From NCBI RefSeq assembly GCF_963678635.1, contig NC_087068.1, forward strand, positions 8,314,027 to 8,378,026: a DNA stretch of 64,000 nt, given 5' to 3'. Shown piece by piece: positions 12,501-25,168 of this stretch. Position 1 is the stretch's first letter. Every line of letters begins with the position of its first letter. Origin of the DNA: Symsagittifera roscoffensis. Lineage: Eukaryota > Xenacoelomorpha > Acoela > Convolutidae. The notes beneath the pieces are model-generated. The model saw nothing but the letters and a program-made list of their open reading frames with translations. It was not told the DNA's origin and did no database searches. The position numbers were made by a program, and so were the translations under genes.

Positions 12501-14640
12501 AAAAACATTAAATTCGTTTGATTTGCGTGCACGTGTAGTCAATTCGCTAAGCTGTAAATAATAGCTTTCCTTGTTTTAACTAAATTGTATCTTTTGATTT
12601 TTTTTTACCCTTGCGATTAACAAGGACATTGCAACCATTTAGCAGATTTTTTACGTGTAGAAAGTTTCTCAGGACTCATCATCTCTGACTCCCACGAGAA
12701 TATACCTTTCGTCTTCCACAGACCCACTTTGAACATGCTTCCATCATAAATACGCTGTCTTGTTTGCTTATAATTTGTAAATTATCTTGGTTCTAACTCC
12801 GGTTTTAAATATTATTCAAGTTTTTTTCCTTTTTTGTTTAGGGGGATCTTTGGCTCAAAGAGTCTCGGTTTATGTTAGTAGCCTCATATTGCGTAGTTTA
12901 GATAATGATATGAAAGTTTTGATAAAATACGATTTTTTCGACTTAGCGACCTTGTCTTTTTTTGTCGGCTAGCTTACCAGATATGTTTGTGATGTATTGC
13001 AAAAGGTGCGAAGCTCTGCTTCGTCTCTGTATTGATAGTTGCAATTGTGGATTTTTAAGATGCTCGATTGCTTTCAAACGTAAATTTTTCTTTGCTTCTG
13101 TTTGCGTGATGATTTAATTTTCGGTCGCTGGCAAAAAACATATCAGCATTTTGCCAAAATTCGTTTTTTGTCGCAACTTTGTATCTACGGCCAGTTTATC
13201 GTCAAATATGGAGATTGACGATAAAACCATGTGAAAAAAAAACTATCTGATTAATTTGATTTCCTTGGAATTTACACTTTTCTCTATTTTCTCTGTCAAC
13301 TTAGTATGGAAAGAGCATGTTTTATATATAGATTGAGTGCTAAGTAGTGATTGAGAAAGCTAAAATGGACGACGGGGGAAATTGTGAGAAAGGGGGAAGT
13401 TGCAAATGAAGGGAAGATCGAGTTACCCTGGCGCGGATTTAAAGAGGGGTGCGGGATCCATTGTGGCGGGGGAAGTAGTGGGAGTGATTTGACTTAGCGA
13501 GGGAGAGTCTCTCTCTGTAGTGGGATTGGGCACTAATATCGGGTTTCCATTTAGATGCTGACTTATTCCTTTTTGCCCCGAGTAGGCTCCCTTTATTGGC
13601 TTTTAATTAATTCCCTGTGCCCCTTTTTTCTCTAAATTTACTGTTCTTTCATAATTTTTTTAGTTTACAAGAGCAGTTGATAAAAAACGAAAATTGAGCG
13701 TTTGAATGAGCGTACGAAAAAACGTTTGAATGAGCGAATTGCCAAAAGTTTCCGAGAGACAATCTATTAAAAACGGGTCATTTGTCCAATCTTTATATAT
13801 GCAATTAATTAAATGGCGAAATATGATATTTTTATTGTTCCGACTTTTTAAATGTTTAGGGAAAATACTCAAGGAAAGTTGAAAATCCTTGTGAAGCTAG
13901 TAACGTAAGTTATGATACATACATATTGAATTCCGGCTGTGTTGATTTTGATGCCTAGCCAGGACTTCAAAACGAGTTGGTCCAATTAACTTAACTAATA
14001 CTAATCGAATCAATTGCTAGCTTACCTTAATTCACATCGTCTAAATCTGATTTAGTACCTGACTCGCGGCGCTGTGCTTAAGTATACTTTCAAATCTGAT
14101 TGCTGTTTATGACTTAATCAAGAGGGAAAAGTATGTCGGAACGGACCTGAGGGCTATTTAACTTTTGATTAAATGGCTGAACAAATTTCGTGGGAGAGGG
14201 GGTGTCCTATTTCCCCTTGCTAACAAATCGAATTGTTAAGTGCTGGCAGGATTATTTCCGTCACATTTTTCCATATTGTTATTGCATTCCAAATAATTCT
14301 TTTCTTGACTAAAATCTATTCAACGCCAGGATAAGAAAAGATTCTGGGATAAGAAGGTAAATAAATGCAACCGCTATCTCCAATTTCATTGGCTAATTGA
14401 AAGGAGCAATTTCATTCGTGCAATTTCATCCCTATCGAAATTGTAATTATTCTCAGGCCAATCTGAGAGTAGCCTGACTTGAATTTTTCTCGCCCTGAAA
14501 TAAATGAATTTCTGCTAAATCGAAGACTGTGATTGCCTGAACTATCAGCGCAATAGGATATTTCTAATACTTAAATTCCACACCCACGAAGTACCTTTCG
14601 ACGATAACAGACACCTTGGAAAGTCTACCCAACCGCTCAA
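12500..14640. other. Unique DNA upstream of EYA
   Basis: No coding region can be supported here. A copy of a short hairpin repeat lies at 13008-13024. From about 13370 to 13540 the DNA becomes G-rich and purine-rich, unlike its AT-rich surroundings. The remainder probably includes the EYA 5' untranslated region and upstream introns, which cannot be delimited from sequence alone. Confidence 0.5.
13319..13545 (+). promoter_or_regulatory. Possible EYA promoter region (TATA-like motif plus G-rich island)
   Basis: A TATATATAG motif at about 13323 is followed within 50 bases by some 170 bases that are far richer in G than the surroundings and hold several GGGGG runs and a GAGAGTCTCTCTCTG patch. 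It lies about 1.1 kb upstream of the EYA start codon on the same strand. The promoter role is inferred from position and composition only. Confidence 0.25.
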
Positions 14641-17600
14641 ATGTACTCGAGCGTCTCAAATACTCTTTTGCACCCAGAATGCAACAGCGTCCATAGTGGC
14701 GACAGATCAGTTTCAGAAGTATCAACTTCTAGTAGTCTCAACCACAATTCTTCAGATGTCGGATCCAACTTTCAAAATTCTTCCTCTTTCAATCGACAGG
14801 TCTCGAGTTCAAATCCGAGCCGTGTCGCTGCTTCAGACTATTACGACCAGAAGCAAGCAAATTGTCAGCTGCTGGGAGCTCTTACACACCAAGGTGCAAA
14901 TTTGGGCAGAGAAGGAATTGCATCATTGTCGCCAGGTGTCTTTCACCAGACTTCTGCTTCGATAAATCCATCAGATTCAAACTCGCATCCGTTTGCAGGG
15001 AATCAGTTGCTTAGATATTCGGAGTCGGGAGTGGAAACGAACCAGGGGTTGTCGGCTTCTGAAGCAGATGCGGCACGACAGCAAGACTTGTACGGCGGAA
15101 CATCCGAAGCTGATCTCTATTTTCAGGTAGCTCATTTTTTTTAAATGCATTTTGATTACCCCCCTCAAACTTGATTTTTGACTTGCTCTCTGAGGTTTTT
15201 CGTAATGTGTTACTAATATTTTTTTAAAATGCGATATTGTTGATTAATTAAGAAACGGCCTTTTTTGCTTATGAGAGTTTTGATTAACTTTTCTTTTTTA
15301 TTTCCAGAACGAGAAACAAAAGTCATAAGAAGTTTGCGTCTTATTTTGCAGAAGGAGAAACAAAAAAGTCGGAGAGTAATAATAAATTTGATCTTGTAAC
15401 ATAAGTCTAGTGTGTGTCATTCTAGATCTCTGTAGAGTATCGAATGGTAGAGCTTAGCACATATCAAGTTATAACATAGTTAACTTAAGTTGCGCGTCTG
15501 ACAGGGTGCTACCGGAAACCCCCGTGATCAAATGTTGCCACAGAAACATTATACCGTTTTGCATCTTCATTTCCACATGCGAACTCCTCGTCTTATCTTT
15601 TTTTTCGTTTTGACAAGTTTTATTTCGTCCTCTAACTTTGAAAATTATTATAATTCCAAAAAATTTTCAAAATTTTGTTCCAATTTGTTTAAATCGTGAA
15701 ATTCCTTCCATATTGCATGCATGCTTTTGCAATTTCCGAACTTCGGGGTTGATAATTGACTGCCCATAATTGAGACTAAGCTAATTTCTGCTTTTTAAAA
15801 AACTTTGCCTTCATTTGTGTAATTTTATGGTTGAGTTCGTAATTGTTAAGATGGCCATCAGTTTCCCATCTGATTATCCGATCTTTACAAATCATTTGTC
15901 TGGGTTTATTTCACTTGAGTGACTTGTGAACATTTATGAACAAGTTTAAAAAGTTGTATCGACTGATTGCAAAATGGGACAAATTATATCCCGATTTGAT
16001 TAACTGTAATGTGATTTTTAATCGTTGAAATGATTTCAGGCGAAGAGATTCAGATCTAATCCGAGTCAAGAAGTTCAAATGGGGTACAGCAGTAGCCAGT
16101 AAGTTCTGATTTTGAATGAATAATGATAACAATGTGTTGTGATGACAAAAGACATTGTTCGATGACGCAAAATCGATGACGATATCTTCGCTGCTTATTA
16201 AGGCAAAATGGTTTTAGTTCACTAAGGGGGGGGGGGGGGGGGCAGTATGTAGTATGTTGGGCTCATGGGGGTGTGGGAAGAGATGGTCCAAGTGGCACAT
16301 GGGGAATCCTAAATACAAATTCACATCATCATACATTTTTTTTCGAATTCTGACCTATTAATTTTGTTACAGATCTGGTAATTACGATTTCAATGAAGAC
16401 AACAACCCGAATAATTGTGCTGATCGATCATTCCTCCGGCCGATTAACAACGGGACGAACCCCTCTTACTACTACTCCCCAATAACTGCACTAGCCAATA
16501 TCACTGTGAGCAGAAATGACTCGCCGCCAAGTCAAGCAGCGAACCTGAATAACGAGAATAAATCACAAGTCGGAAACAATTTGCAGGGGGCGGAAATGGA
16601 AAATCTTGGACTTTTGGGGTCACTTCAGGAGAGAAGTTCAAGGCCGACTAGTCCCTTAGGGGGAGTGGGCTATGACTCATCGGCTATAATGGCAGCCAAT
16701 CAGATGCTCCCGTCTCAGGTGTCGTCGCAGTATGCACCAGGAGCGACCAGTATGTTTCAACAGGCAGAACTAATGGGAGGTGGATCTGGTCTTAAACACG
16801 AACCACATGGTAAGTTAGCTGACAGTTGATGTAAATATTTTTAAACCAAAAATGAAATAATATCGCATTTTTTGATGGTTTCAAAGTGCAAATGAACGAG
16901 GTGAAGTTTTTTACAGTTACGCTGGAATGTAGTTTTTTCGGTGTTTTATTTTATTTTAGTGTACTTAAATTCATTTTCTGAAAGGAAAGCTAGTACGCTC
17001 CTCAATACCAAAAGTTCAAAAGACTTATAAATTTTTTTGTTTCAGAAAACTTTTCGTCCATGCAATACTACCCATCGTAAGTCTACTTTCTTTGTCTCGA
17101 AAGCAATTACCCAAATTATATTTTATAGGGCTAATTAATATAGATTGAATGAGCTGCTTTAGCTGCAACCAGACAGAAACATTATATCTACATGTCTAAA
17201 TGAGACTAACAAAAGTGATTTTCGTAATTTTCTATAATTTTCTTTGAAATTATTCTTGAGTTAATGAAAGTATTTCCAAAGTTTCTGTATTATCGACAAA
17301 TTTTTTTTATCTGTTTTTTTTTCTGTCAGAGTATACTCCCAGCTGTTGGCTTCAGCTGCAACTGGTCAAACTGGAGGCCCCCCTGTGGCTTCAACTGGCA
17401 CAGGAAGTGCCTCTGTGGTGGGCATGTTTTCACCCCCTGGTATGGTCCAACAGTACGCCCATCCTAGTGCAGCCGCAGCAGCAGCTGCTCTCTATTCGCC
17501 ATATTCTGCTACAGGTGATAATTCCGCTAGGTTTTAGCTGAGGCGGTATAGCGATCGGCGTTTTTGCCAAGTAATTTTTTGCACATAAGAAAATAATTCT

Positions 17601-20600
17601 AAATATTTGAGAAAGGTCTTCAATTTTTCTTTGTGTATGTGAAATGCATCTTCTCTTCTGCTACATCCGAAAGACGCTTTCACGTCCTTTTGCGTCGTAA
17701 CCATTGCTCAACGGCTTTGCGCCATAATTAGTTGAAAAGCTGGACCAAGTTAACATCCTCCCCCCTAAACAAGTTTAGGGGCGAGGATGTAAACTTGGTT
17801 CTAAGTTGGGAATTTTCAGCCAATCAGAATCGAGCATTTTACATGCAGCGCCTAGCAAATTTTATTTAAATTTACCGCTGGGGTGGAGGAACTTAACTTG
17901 GTCTGTTTGGGGGGGGGGGGGGGGGGAGGATGTTAACTTGATACGCTTGCTGGAATAATTCAGTCGGAGACGCCAATTTCCCCGCTTCGCAGTCATATGT
18001 TTTTTATTTTTGATATAATTTTTATTAAAAACCTCAAAGGGTCCCCCCTTTGCTCGTTTTCACTGTTAAAATCCGTAAGGGGGGCTCGAAATCCCCCCCC
18101 CCCCCAGCCCCCCTCTAAAACCGCCACTGACCTTGTTTATTTTGCAATGCGCCTTCAGTTAATTTTTTCTCACAATTTCATGTGATTGAACGTTTTCTCA
18201 TGATTTATTTGTAATTAATTGAGAATAAATTGATGGTCATTGTTCGGTTCAAAATATACTCTGTAAGATAATGAAAGGTCTGAGGATGGTGTTTTTGTTC
18301 CAGGAGCGTCAGCTGGTGGACCTTTTGCAGGTAGTCCTGGTGTCTCCGACTACATCTCAGCATACCATCATTACTACTCAGCCGCATACGGAGGTAAGAA
18401 CCATTAAAGCGATCGCATATTACTATTTTGGCGAAACTGCTTTTATATTGGAAACTTAGCTATTTTAGTTAATAAAGTTATTACTCTTAAATAAGTCAAA
18501 TATACCTGTTTTTTTTATCTTCTTGATTCAGGAACGTAAATATTGTATTAATACTTGCTATACTTTGATTTGACATCTTTTTTGTTTGATGCGTGAAGCA
18601 CAATATATAATCATCATGTAACAGTTGAATCACTTTGTAGACGTCAAGTATCCCTTGAGATCATCTCTGAACTAGCCTTCTATCTACTGCACAGTTTAAA
18701 GTTACATCGAGCTACCAGTGCGTAGTTTTGAATGCATGTTTTTTGGTTTACAGCATAGGTTGATTTCTAGCCAAAAATTTCAAACTGAGACAAATATTAC
18801 CGCAAAGTATGCCCTATTTGGTCAAGGTATTTTTTCTTTGAAAATCTGCTGCATAATTTCAAATTTTACATAAGATTTTCAACGAAATATATTTTGACCA
18901 ACTAGGGAATGCTTAGCGGTAATATTTGTCTCATTTTGAAATCTGCTTGCCTGGAGGGTATTTAAAAATTGAAGATAGATGGTATATTTGATCTTTTAGA
19001 TGCAGCTGCTACAGCCTATGCTCTGAATGCAGCTGCAGTTCCTTCCCCACTTGCTGGATTTGGACACTCGTTGATGGGGGGACCCACAACCAGGACGAGA
19101 GAGCCATGTTACCTGAAGAATCACAAGTACACTCTGAAGAAATCAAAGAAGTGCTCATCACCTGCGCCAGATCATAACTATGATGTTAGTTCCCAAATTG
19201 TTTCGCGGAAATTAAAGTATGGAGAGGGACATGTATTACGATATTTTTAATCTAGTTGTTAGTCATCAGCCCCTTTTTAAACTTTTCGAGAATTCCTAAC
19301 CTGCGAGTGCTGAAATATTTAGCAGAACTTTCTGCTCACGCTGGGTGATACCGATGACAATTGTTTTTCGAATTTATTGCCCTGTTCTGAATGTTTGATT
19401 GTTTTGCAAAGCATTTTTGAACACCTGATCTGAGCAGACAAAAAGGAGTTAGATGTTTATGCGAGGTGAATGATGGAGTTTGAGGTTGGGAAAAAATAGG
19501 CGTGAGTTTCATTATACCACCAAAACAGTGAAAATTGATTTTGAGATAGGTTTTTTTTTGAACCAACGTTTGAACCATTGTTCGATTAGAATTGCCTCAT
19601 CTCTAATGTTTGTTTCAGAGAATTTTCATCTGGGATTTGGACGAGACACTAATTATATTTCACTCGTTACTGACTGGAACATACTCTCAACGATTTGGGA
19701 AGGCAAGTAAAAAAAGGTTTTTGAAATAAGCTAATCTCTAACGATAGTTTATTCTGATTTTAGTGTTAAAAAATCACCTTCTAAATATATGTAGGCAAAT
19801 TTAAGATGGTTTCTTTAGCTTGAATTTAAGATGGTTTCGAAATAAAATTTTTGTAAATCTTTTCCGTGAAAAGATTGAGGCTGTAAAAATTACAAGAAGT
19901 TTATTTTGTCTATTTACCAATGCAATTTGAAGAATAGACATGAATATTTTTTATAAATAACCTTTTGGGCATTAAACGAGAATTGCTGAAGTTGAATACA
20001 TGCCTATTAAAGTGAAGCTAACTGTAAAATGTTGAAGTCTATACGTTGAGGAGGCGTTACAATTTAGATTTGCTATCCTTTATAGGACTCCGCCCGCGGT
20101 GTGCAGCTTGGGCTAGCAATGGAAAGTCTCATCTTCTCAGTGGCAGACATGTCTTTCTTCTTCAACGACCTCGAAGACTGCGATCAGATCCACATTGACG
20201 ACGTCGTCTCAGATGACAACGGAATCGATCTAAGCAACTACAACTTCGCTGCAGATGGATTCGTGTCGTCAGTCGCAGCAGCGGCCGCCGCTTCAGTAGG
20301 AGGATCGGGATCGGGAGTCGCGGGGTCTGGATTGGGTATCCCGAGTACCTCGAGTGCGGTGCGAGGAGGTGTAGATTATCTGAGGAAGCTATCGTATCGG
20401 TATAGGAAGATCAAAGAGAACTATAATGCGTACCGAGGACCAAATATCACAAGTGAGTCCTGTGCTTTTTTTTCTCTCGTGCTGGGTGGTTCAACTGAGA
20501 AGTCGAATCATCTAAGTTGCTAAGTTTACTCAAACATGAAAGGGCTCTAAAAAGCATGGCTCAAATATTGTGTTTGATATGTATTCTTATTTTTGATGCG

Positions 20601-21449
20601 ATTCGAATTTTTTTCAGCCTACTAGTGTCGAAATATTTATGTTTTCTAGGTCTGATGGGAAGTAAGAGAGAGCAGTGGCTTCAGCTGAGAAGCGAAATAG
20701 AACAGTACACTGACAACTGGCACTCCTATGCATTCAAAGCACTCAACCATATCTCATCCAGGTACAGTTAGTTACACTCTCGGCATTCGTGACATCAGTA
20801 AGCAAAATAGTCACTCATTCCAATGTTTAACGAACGCTATGGTTCGTTCTCATAGCTTGAGGATGATGCAACAGTTTTGAGACCTTAATAGTGTTTGAAA
20901 ATTGCAGTTGTTAATGAAGTGACACAACAGGGGTTCACCGTAATGAGCTGAACAGCTCGTATGTTAGTCCTTCCCCTCGTAGATGAATGGTTTTTATCAA
21001 TAACACAATAATTAAGCGAAAGATTTAATACTCATGGTGTCAAATGGTTTCCGTGAAAAAATCATATTCTGTGAGGGGTTCACAATGCTTATCCAATCAC
21101 AGAAAATGAAAATTACTCTTCAGGAAATTTTATTTTTGTTTTCAGGTGCAACCAGGTCAATGTGTTGGTGACCACGACTCAACTGGTCCCGGCAGTTGTA
21201 AAAGTCCTCCTATACGGACTCAGCGGAGTTCTAGACATCGACAACATCTACAGTGCGTCCAAAATAGGCAAGGAGGAATGCTTTGAACGAATTATACAGA
21301 AGTTCGGACGGAAGTGCAGCTATGTATGTGTTGGCGATGGTAAAGACGAGGAACAGGCAGCCAAAGTACTCGACATGCCATTTTGGAGAATATCCAGTCA
21401 CCCAGACTATATTGCGATGTTGCAAGCTCTTGAGTTAGATTATATGTAA
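14641..21449 (+). CDS. eya: Eyes absent (EYA) transcriptional co-activator/HAD phosphatase, spliced
   Basis: Model of 11 coding exons: 14641-15126, 16040-16098, 16373-16809, 17046-17076, 17330-17514, 18304-18393, 19000-19184, 19619-19702, 20086-20452, 20650-20761, 21146-21449. The exons sum to 2,340 nt (779 aa). Residues 1-491 are the variable Ser/Tyr/Gln/Ala-rich transactivation part (Tyr-Tyr pairs, an alanine run in exon 5). The EYA domain starts at residue 492 with [10 protein letters not shown], which holds the DxDxT HAD nucleophile motif (D497, D499). It continues with [80 protein letters not shown] (acidic motif) and PFWRISSH, and ends ALELDYM as the family does. In other animals EYA partners Six and Dac proteins in the nucleus and dephosphorylates tyrosine. 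Odd points: exon 4 is only 31 nt, one intron is GC-AG, and a poly-Ala/Gly-Ser insert splits the domain. Further 5' non-coding exons are possible. Confidence 0.95.
16226..16242. repeat. Poly-G tract in EYA intron 2
   Basis: An uninterrupted run of 17 G sits between the second and third coding exons. Similar homopolymer G or C tracts occur at 17909-17926, 18093-18105, 45796-45816, 57563-57576 and 57676-57690. Several of them are parts of MITE-like elements. Confidence 0.9.
17742..17943. mobile_element. MITE-like foldback element in EYA intron 5
   Basis: The left end (ACCAAGTTAACATCCTCCCC from 17744) recurs as its reverse complement at the right end (GGAGGATGTTAACTTG, about 17924-17939). The left end also folds on itself: 17744-17801 is a near-perfect hairpin with ~27-bp arms and a two-base centre. 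A diverged relative sharing the central 'CAATCAGA..CGAGCATTTTACA' block lies at about 46760-46860. No target-site duplication could be confirmed. Confidence 0.6.
18060..18135 (-). mobile_element. Fragment of a 'CAGTGGCGG' MITE-type repeat
   Basis: Read on the minus strand, this starts GGTCAGTGGCGGTTTTAGAG and runs into G-rich tracts (C tracts at 18093-18105 on the + strand). This terminus resembles the right end of the element at 57537-57719. Only one end is clear. Confidence 0.4.
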
Positions 21450-21776
21450 TTTATATGGAAGATATAAACGATGAATATCAAGAAGTTTAATTATTTTATT
21501 TTAAACCAAAAATATTTTTGATCTAGATATAAGAAAAAGTTTCAGAAAGCCAGGAAATGAAAAGCAGTCACTGATTGATTTTGCGGGTCTTGTTGAAAGG
21601 ATCCGCTGCAGATGAAATAAGTGTTTTAGCAAGCCTTTTTAAGTCGGAAATTAAAATTGGTTACCAATAGTTGCCCGCAGATATTAGCAAGCGTTATCAA
21701 AGCGAAATATTGGCTTCTGATTTCTTTAATTTCAATTCATTCTCTTTACTATGGAACAGCAAATGTGTTCAGATGT

Positions 21777-21850
21777 TACTTCGCGCATTTGGCGTAGAGG
21801 TAACGCACCTGCCTAAAAATATAAAGGTCAATGGTTCGAATCCTGCCAGG
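21777..21850 (+). pseudogene. tRNA-derived relic (tRNA pseudogene or SINE head)
   Basis: An A-box-like TGGCGTAGAGGTAACGC is followed about 30 bases later by GGTTCGAATCC, a perfect B box. The D stem pairs (GCGT with ACGC). The anticodon arm has an enlarged AT-rich loop (CCTAAAAATATAA) and the acceptor and T stems pair poorly, so it is not a working tRNA. Confidence 0.55.
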
Positions 21851-22298
21851 AATGGTTTTTTTTGTAAGCGCAAAATCTTTGTCGGATTTCTGTTTGCCTG
21901 CTTTTTTAGTCGCAGCGCCAAATGTGGCTAAAATTTGAGTATGTTTTACTCAAATTAAAAAAAAGACATTTCAGCGGATTCAAGTGTTGGGCAAGTAATT
22001 GAGTTCCAAGAAGTTATGACTATTTTTTTGCTATTTTTTTAAAATTTTTTTCCATGCTGTTCTTAAATTTTTTGAAAGTTGTTTTCTTTATAAATTTAAG
22101 GAGAATTCTGTGTGTTTAGTGCAGTGCTTACACCCACGCTTAAGACGACAAATCCCAGAAGTTTTATTTCAGTGGAAACTGAAATTTTTCGAATATTCTA
22201 GACTTGTCTTCTAGACGATTTTTTTGAAGTTTTTTTCAGATTTTGATTTGTCTTTTCATTTGCTGGTAGTAGTCATACAATTTTGTATCGCAAGTGAT

Positions 22299-22315
22299 GC
22301 GAAGCTCCGCTTCGC
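22299..22315. repeat. Dispersed short hairpin repeat (GCGAAGC-TCC-GCTTCGC)
   Basis: This copy is a perfect 7-bp stem with a 3-base loop, preceded by 'GTATCGCAAGTGAT' and followed by CTCT. Variant copies with the same flanking phrase (TTTGTGATGTATTGCA..GTG upstream, ATC/CTCTGTGT downstream) lie at 13008-13024, 23206-23222 and 31218-31234, and a related one at 24049-24065. Confidence 0.7.
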
Positions 22316-23885
22316 CTCTTTACCAAAAAATGTGTGATCGAAAATTGTTCTCGCAATTCGAAGTGCTACAAATCCACACATTTTTTTTTCTGAATATCGA
22401 AGTTATTTCAAAAAACAAGTCATTCGCTCTTTTCCAACTTCGTTATACTTTATTTCTTGAAAAAGTCTTAGATTTTTTTCACGGAAATTTAGATCATTTG
22501 CTGTTTGATTTGTGGTTGCTTCTTAAATTCTATTAATTTTTTTGCTAAAATGAAGGCAAATTACGCACTTCAATTCAGAAAGAAGGAAATGGTGCAAAAA
22601 AAAACAAGAATATTTTAGGCTCCAAAGTTGATTTTATTTTTTCAGGCTTCCCAGCGACATATGAAATTACTTATTGATCCAGACTTCTGTATTTGGGCAA
22701 TTTTTTTAAATAGTTGTTTATCATAAAATTTTCTCGAAGTTTAGAGAGCTTCAACTTGATCTTTTTTTCTTTGAATTTGGAAAGTTTCAAATTCAATGTT
22801 TTCTGATTTACTTGAATCCATTGACTCTTATCCAAGTATTTGTCGAGTATTTGTAGAGTTTTTTGCTTGAAAATTTTTCGCTCTTTTCCCACCATAAATT
22901 TGGGTCGTTTGAAAAATATTTGTTTGCGTGTTTCTGCTTTGCAGGAACTTGAAAACTTCAAACTGAAAAAGTTTTGACGGCTGAATGTCGACCACGGCCC
23001 AGTATTTTTGGCTAATCAACGCGGAAAATTGTCTCTCTCCTGGTATTTTTTTTCTAATTAAGACTCATTTGAGACAAATATATTAACGTATGGTTGAATT
23101 TTTTTCGGAGATCTAATTTTGTATTGAAACTTTTTTTGACTCTTAAGATTTTCTTTAGTTTTTTGTCGGTTAGCATTGTTAAGTTTGTGATATATCTCAA
23201 GTGGTGCAAAGCTCCGATTCGCATCTATGTGACAGAAAAGATTTTCTAAGTTTTAGGTTACACAGCTTTTTCTACTTTTTTTCCGTCCTGTCATGGTGTT
23301 TGTAAAGAAATCTCAGGTTGGAAATCGATCCGAAACTTAGCCGAATTGATATAAGTTCCAGGCTTCTACTTTTTCTTATTGTACTTTAAAGAGCTGTGTT
23401 TTTTCGTGTTCTCGCGAGTGTTTGCGAAGCTGTGTTTATTAGGAACCTTCTTTTTTTTCTAAGTCGCAAATATTGGTGCCATTTTTGGGACCTCTTTACA
23501 GCTTTTTGATAGCATGTGCTTTGACATTCGAATAGTAATAAGTTAACACAGTTGATGAATTTTTTTAATTCATCAAATGAACCGAAAAAAGCTATTTGTT
23601 TCAAACAACATAACTGTAATAAAAACTCGATTTCAGAAATTTTCTAGTTCAATATATCTCAAGGCAATTTTCTAAAATGCATAATTTATACATAATGTGG
23701 CTTTAGGCTTTCCGATTTGTTACATGCAAATGTAATGTGGATGCCTTCAGTTTGTTATATTCCAAATTAATACTTGCAAAATTGTGTCTATTTGTATTTG
23801 GAGCTACTTTTGCTGAATAGTATTGGCAATTTATTAGCATATGTAGCTGCTTCATTCGTGACTAGAGATCGTCCGTGGTCAAGCG

Positions 23886-23963
23886 TGCGTGGCTGAGTTG
23901 TTAGTGCGTGAGACTCAAAATATCTAGATTGCTGTAGGTCGCAGATCGAATCCTACACCTAGC
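23886..23963 (+). pseudogene. tRNA-Ser/Leu-like relic
   Basis: GCGTGGCTGAGTTGTTAGTG resembles the D-arm region of a class II (Ser/Leu) tRNA. AGATCGAATCCTAC provides a B-box-like T arm after a long variable region. The anticodon and acceptor stems do not pair properly. It could be a tRNA pseudogene or the head of a SINE. Confidence 0.5.
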
Positions 23964-25168
23964 AGATTTCTTACAATTTCGAGGCTTATGTCTATTTTTT
24001 TTATTGCACATTCTAGAGCTGCTTTTTGTCGTGTTCTTACTAGTGTTTGCGAAGCGAAGCTTCGCCATATTATGTTTGTTGTATGCAACTATGGAGGAAA
24101 GTTGTGATAAACGCATTAACTACCCTGTATTGGCTAGGTTTATGTTAACTTTATCTTGCTGAACAAAAATTGACCAACAGGGGTTTCATCAAGCTAAATC
24201 AAAATAAATAATGTTTTTGTTTTTGATTGAGTCTTTGTTGTTCTTAGATAGGGTTTATTTGTTCATAGCTTGCATTTATTGAGAAATAAATCTTCTTAAT
24301 TGCCATGACATCGCACATGTTGTAGTCAACAGTTTGAGTCAAGGCTTAATGTTTCTGCAGAGCTTGTAAGCGTAATTATATTGACATCAATGAACTCTTT
24401 AACCACAATTTTTTCCTGAAATTGGAAGCAAATGTAAGTGAAGGTGTTATTGAACAAACTGATTTTTCTTTCATTTAGGCCGTCAGGTTATCCAAGAAGA
24501 AGTTAATTTGTTCATGCTCAGGTATATGCTTTGTTGAGTTGACCTGTGCTTTTTCAATTTTTTTGGTAAATGGAGGGCAAATTACGCTTTTCAATTGAAA
24601 AAGGCGCAAAAACACATTGTTTCAAAAGTGTATTTTCTACTTATCCGACCACATATATGTCAAATCGAACCTTTCTCGACATTTTTTATGTAATTTGAAC
24701 CGCATATTTGATTCTCAGATACAATTTCTTCCATGTGCTTACGCACATTAGCACTTTTTAAATGGCCGTTTGCTATGTTTGCAGGTTTTCACACTTCTAA
24801 AAAAAATTGGCCTAAAAGTCCGAAAACTTATACACAACATTTCAACTACAAAGCTAAAACTAGATTTGCGGTTACAACAATGATGGGAAGTTTTTCGACA
24901 TAGATAGCTTGGTAATTTGGTGTTGACAAAAGACAAATTTAAAGATGGTTTGTAACTACCACTAGCACGTACAACACGATGTGAGCGAACCGTTTTTACT
25001 AAAAGCTGTTGCTTCTAAATTGCATCATTTTTGATGAAATAGAAACAAAGACTTACATTTATTACTATTTGCAGATATAAATGTGTCAATAGAGCCAGTC
25101 TAAGAGAGCCAGAGAAACAGTTTACTCTTAGTTTCAGTTATTGGAAGATCATTGCAACATAGTTAATA

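Larger units (their letters stand above)
21450..25168. other. Intergenic region between EYA and the ankyrin/GH20-like gene
   Basis: No gene is supported. The region holds two tRNA-like relics (about 21775-21850 and 23886-23963) and copies of a short GC hairpin repeat (22299-22315, 23206-23222, 24049-24065). The motif GTGTTTGCGAAGC follows a similar 'TTTTGTCGTGTTCT' phrase at both about 23400 and about 24025, so these two spots belong to one dispersed family. The rest is AT-rich without recognisable features. Confidence 0.6.

Noticed and set aside
14977..15168. Minus-strand frame over EYA exon 1
   Set aside because: Shadow of the real coding exon, with no recognisable product.
15300..15390. 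Two acceptor-like sites (TTTCCAG/AACGAG and TTGCAG/AAGGAG) as extra EYA exons
   Set aside because: No suitable downstream donor keeps the frame, and the 15126 to 16040 join is already in phase.
21777..21850. Functional tRNA gene
   Set aside because: A and B boxes are good, but acceptor and T stems do not pair and the anticodon loop is oversized.
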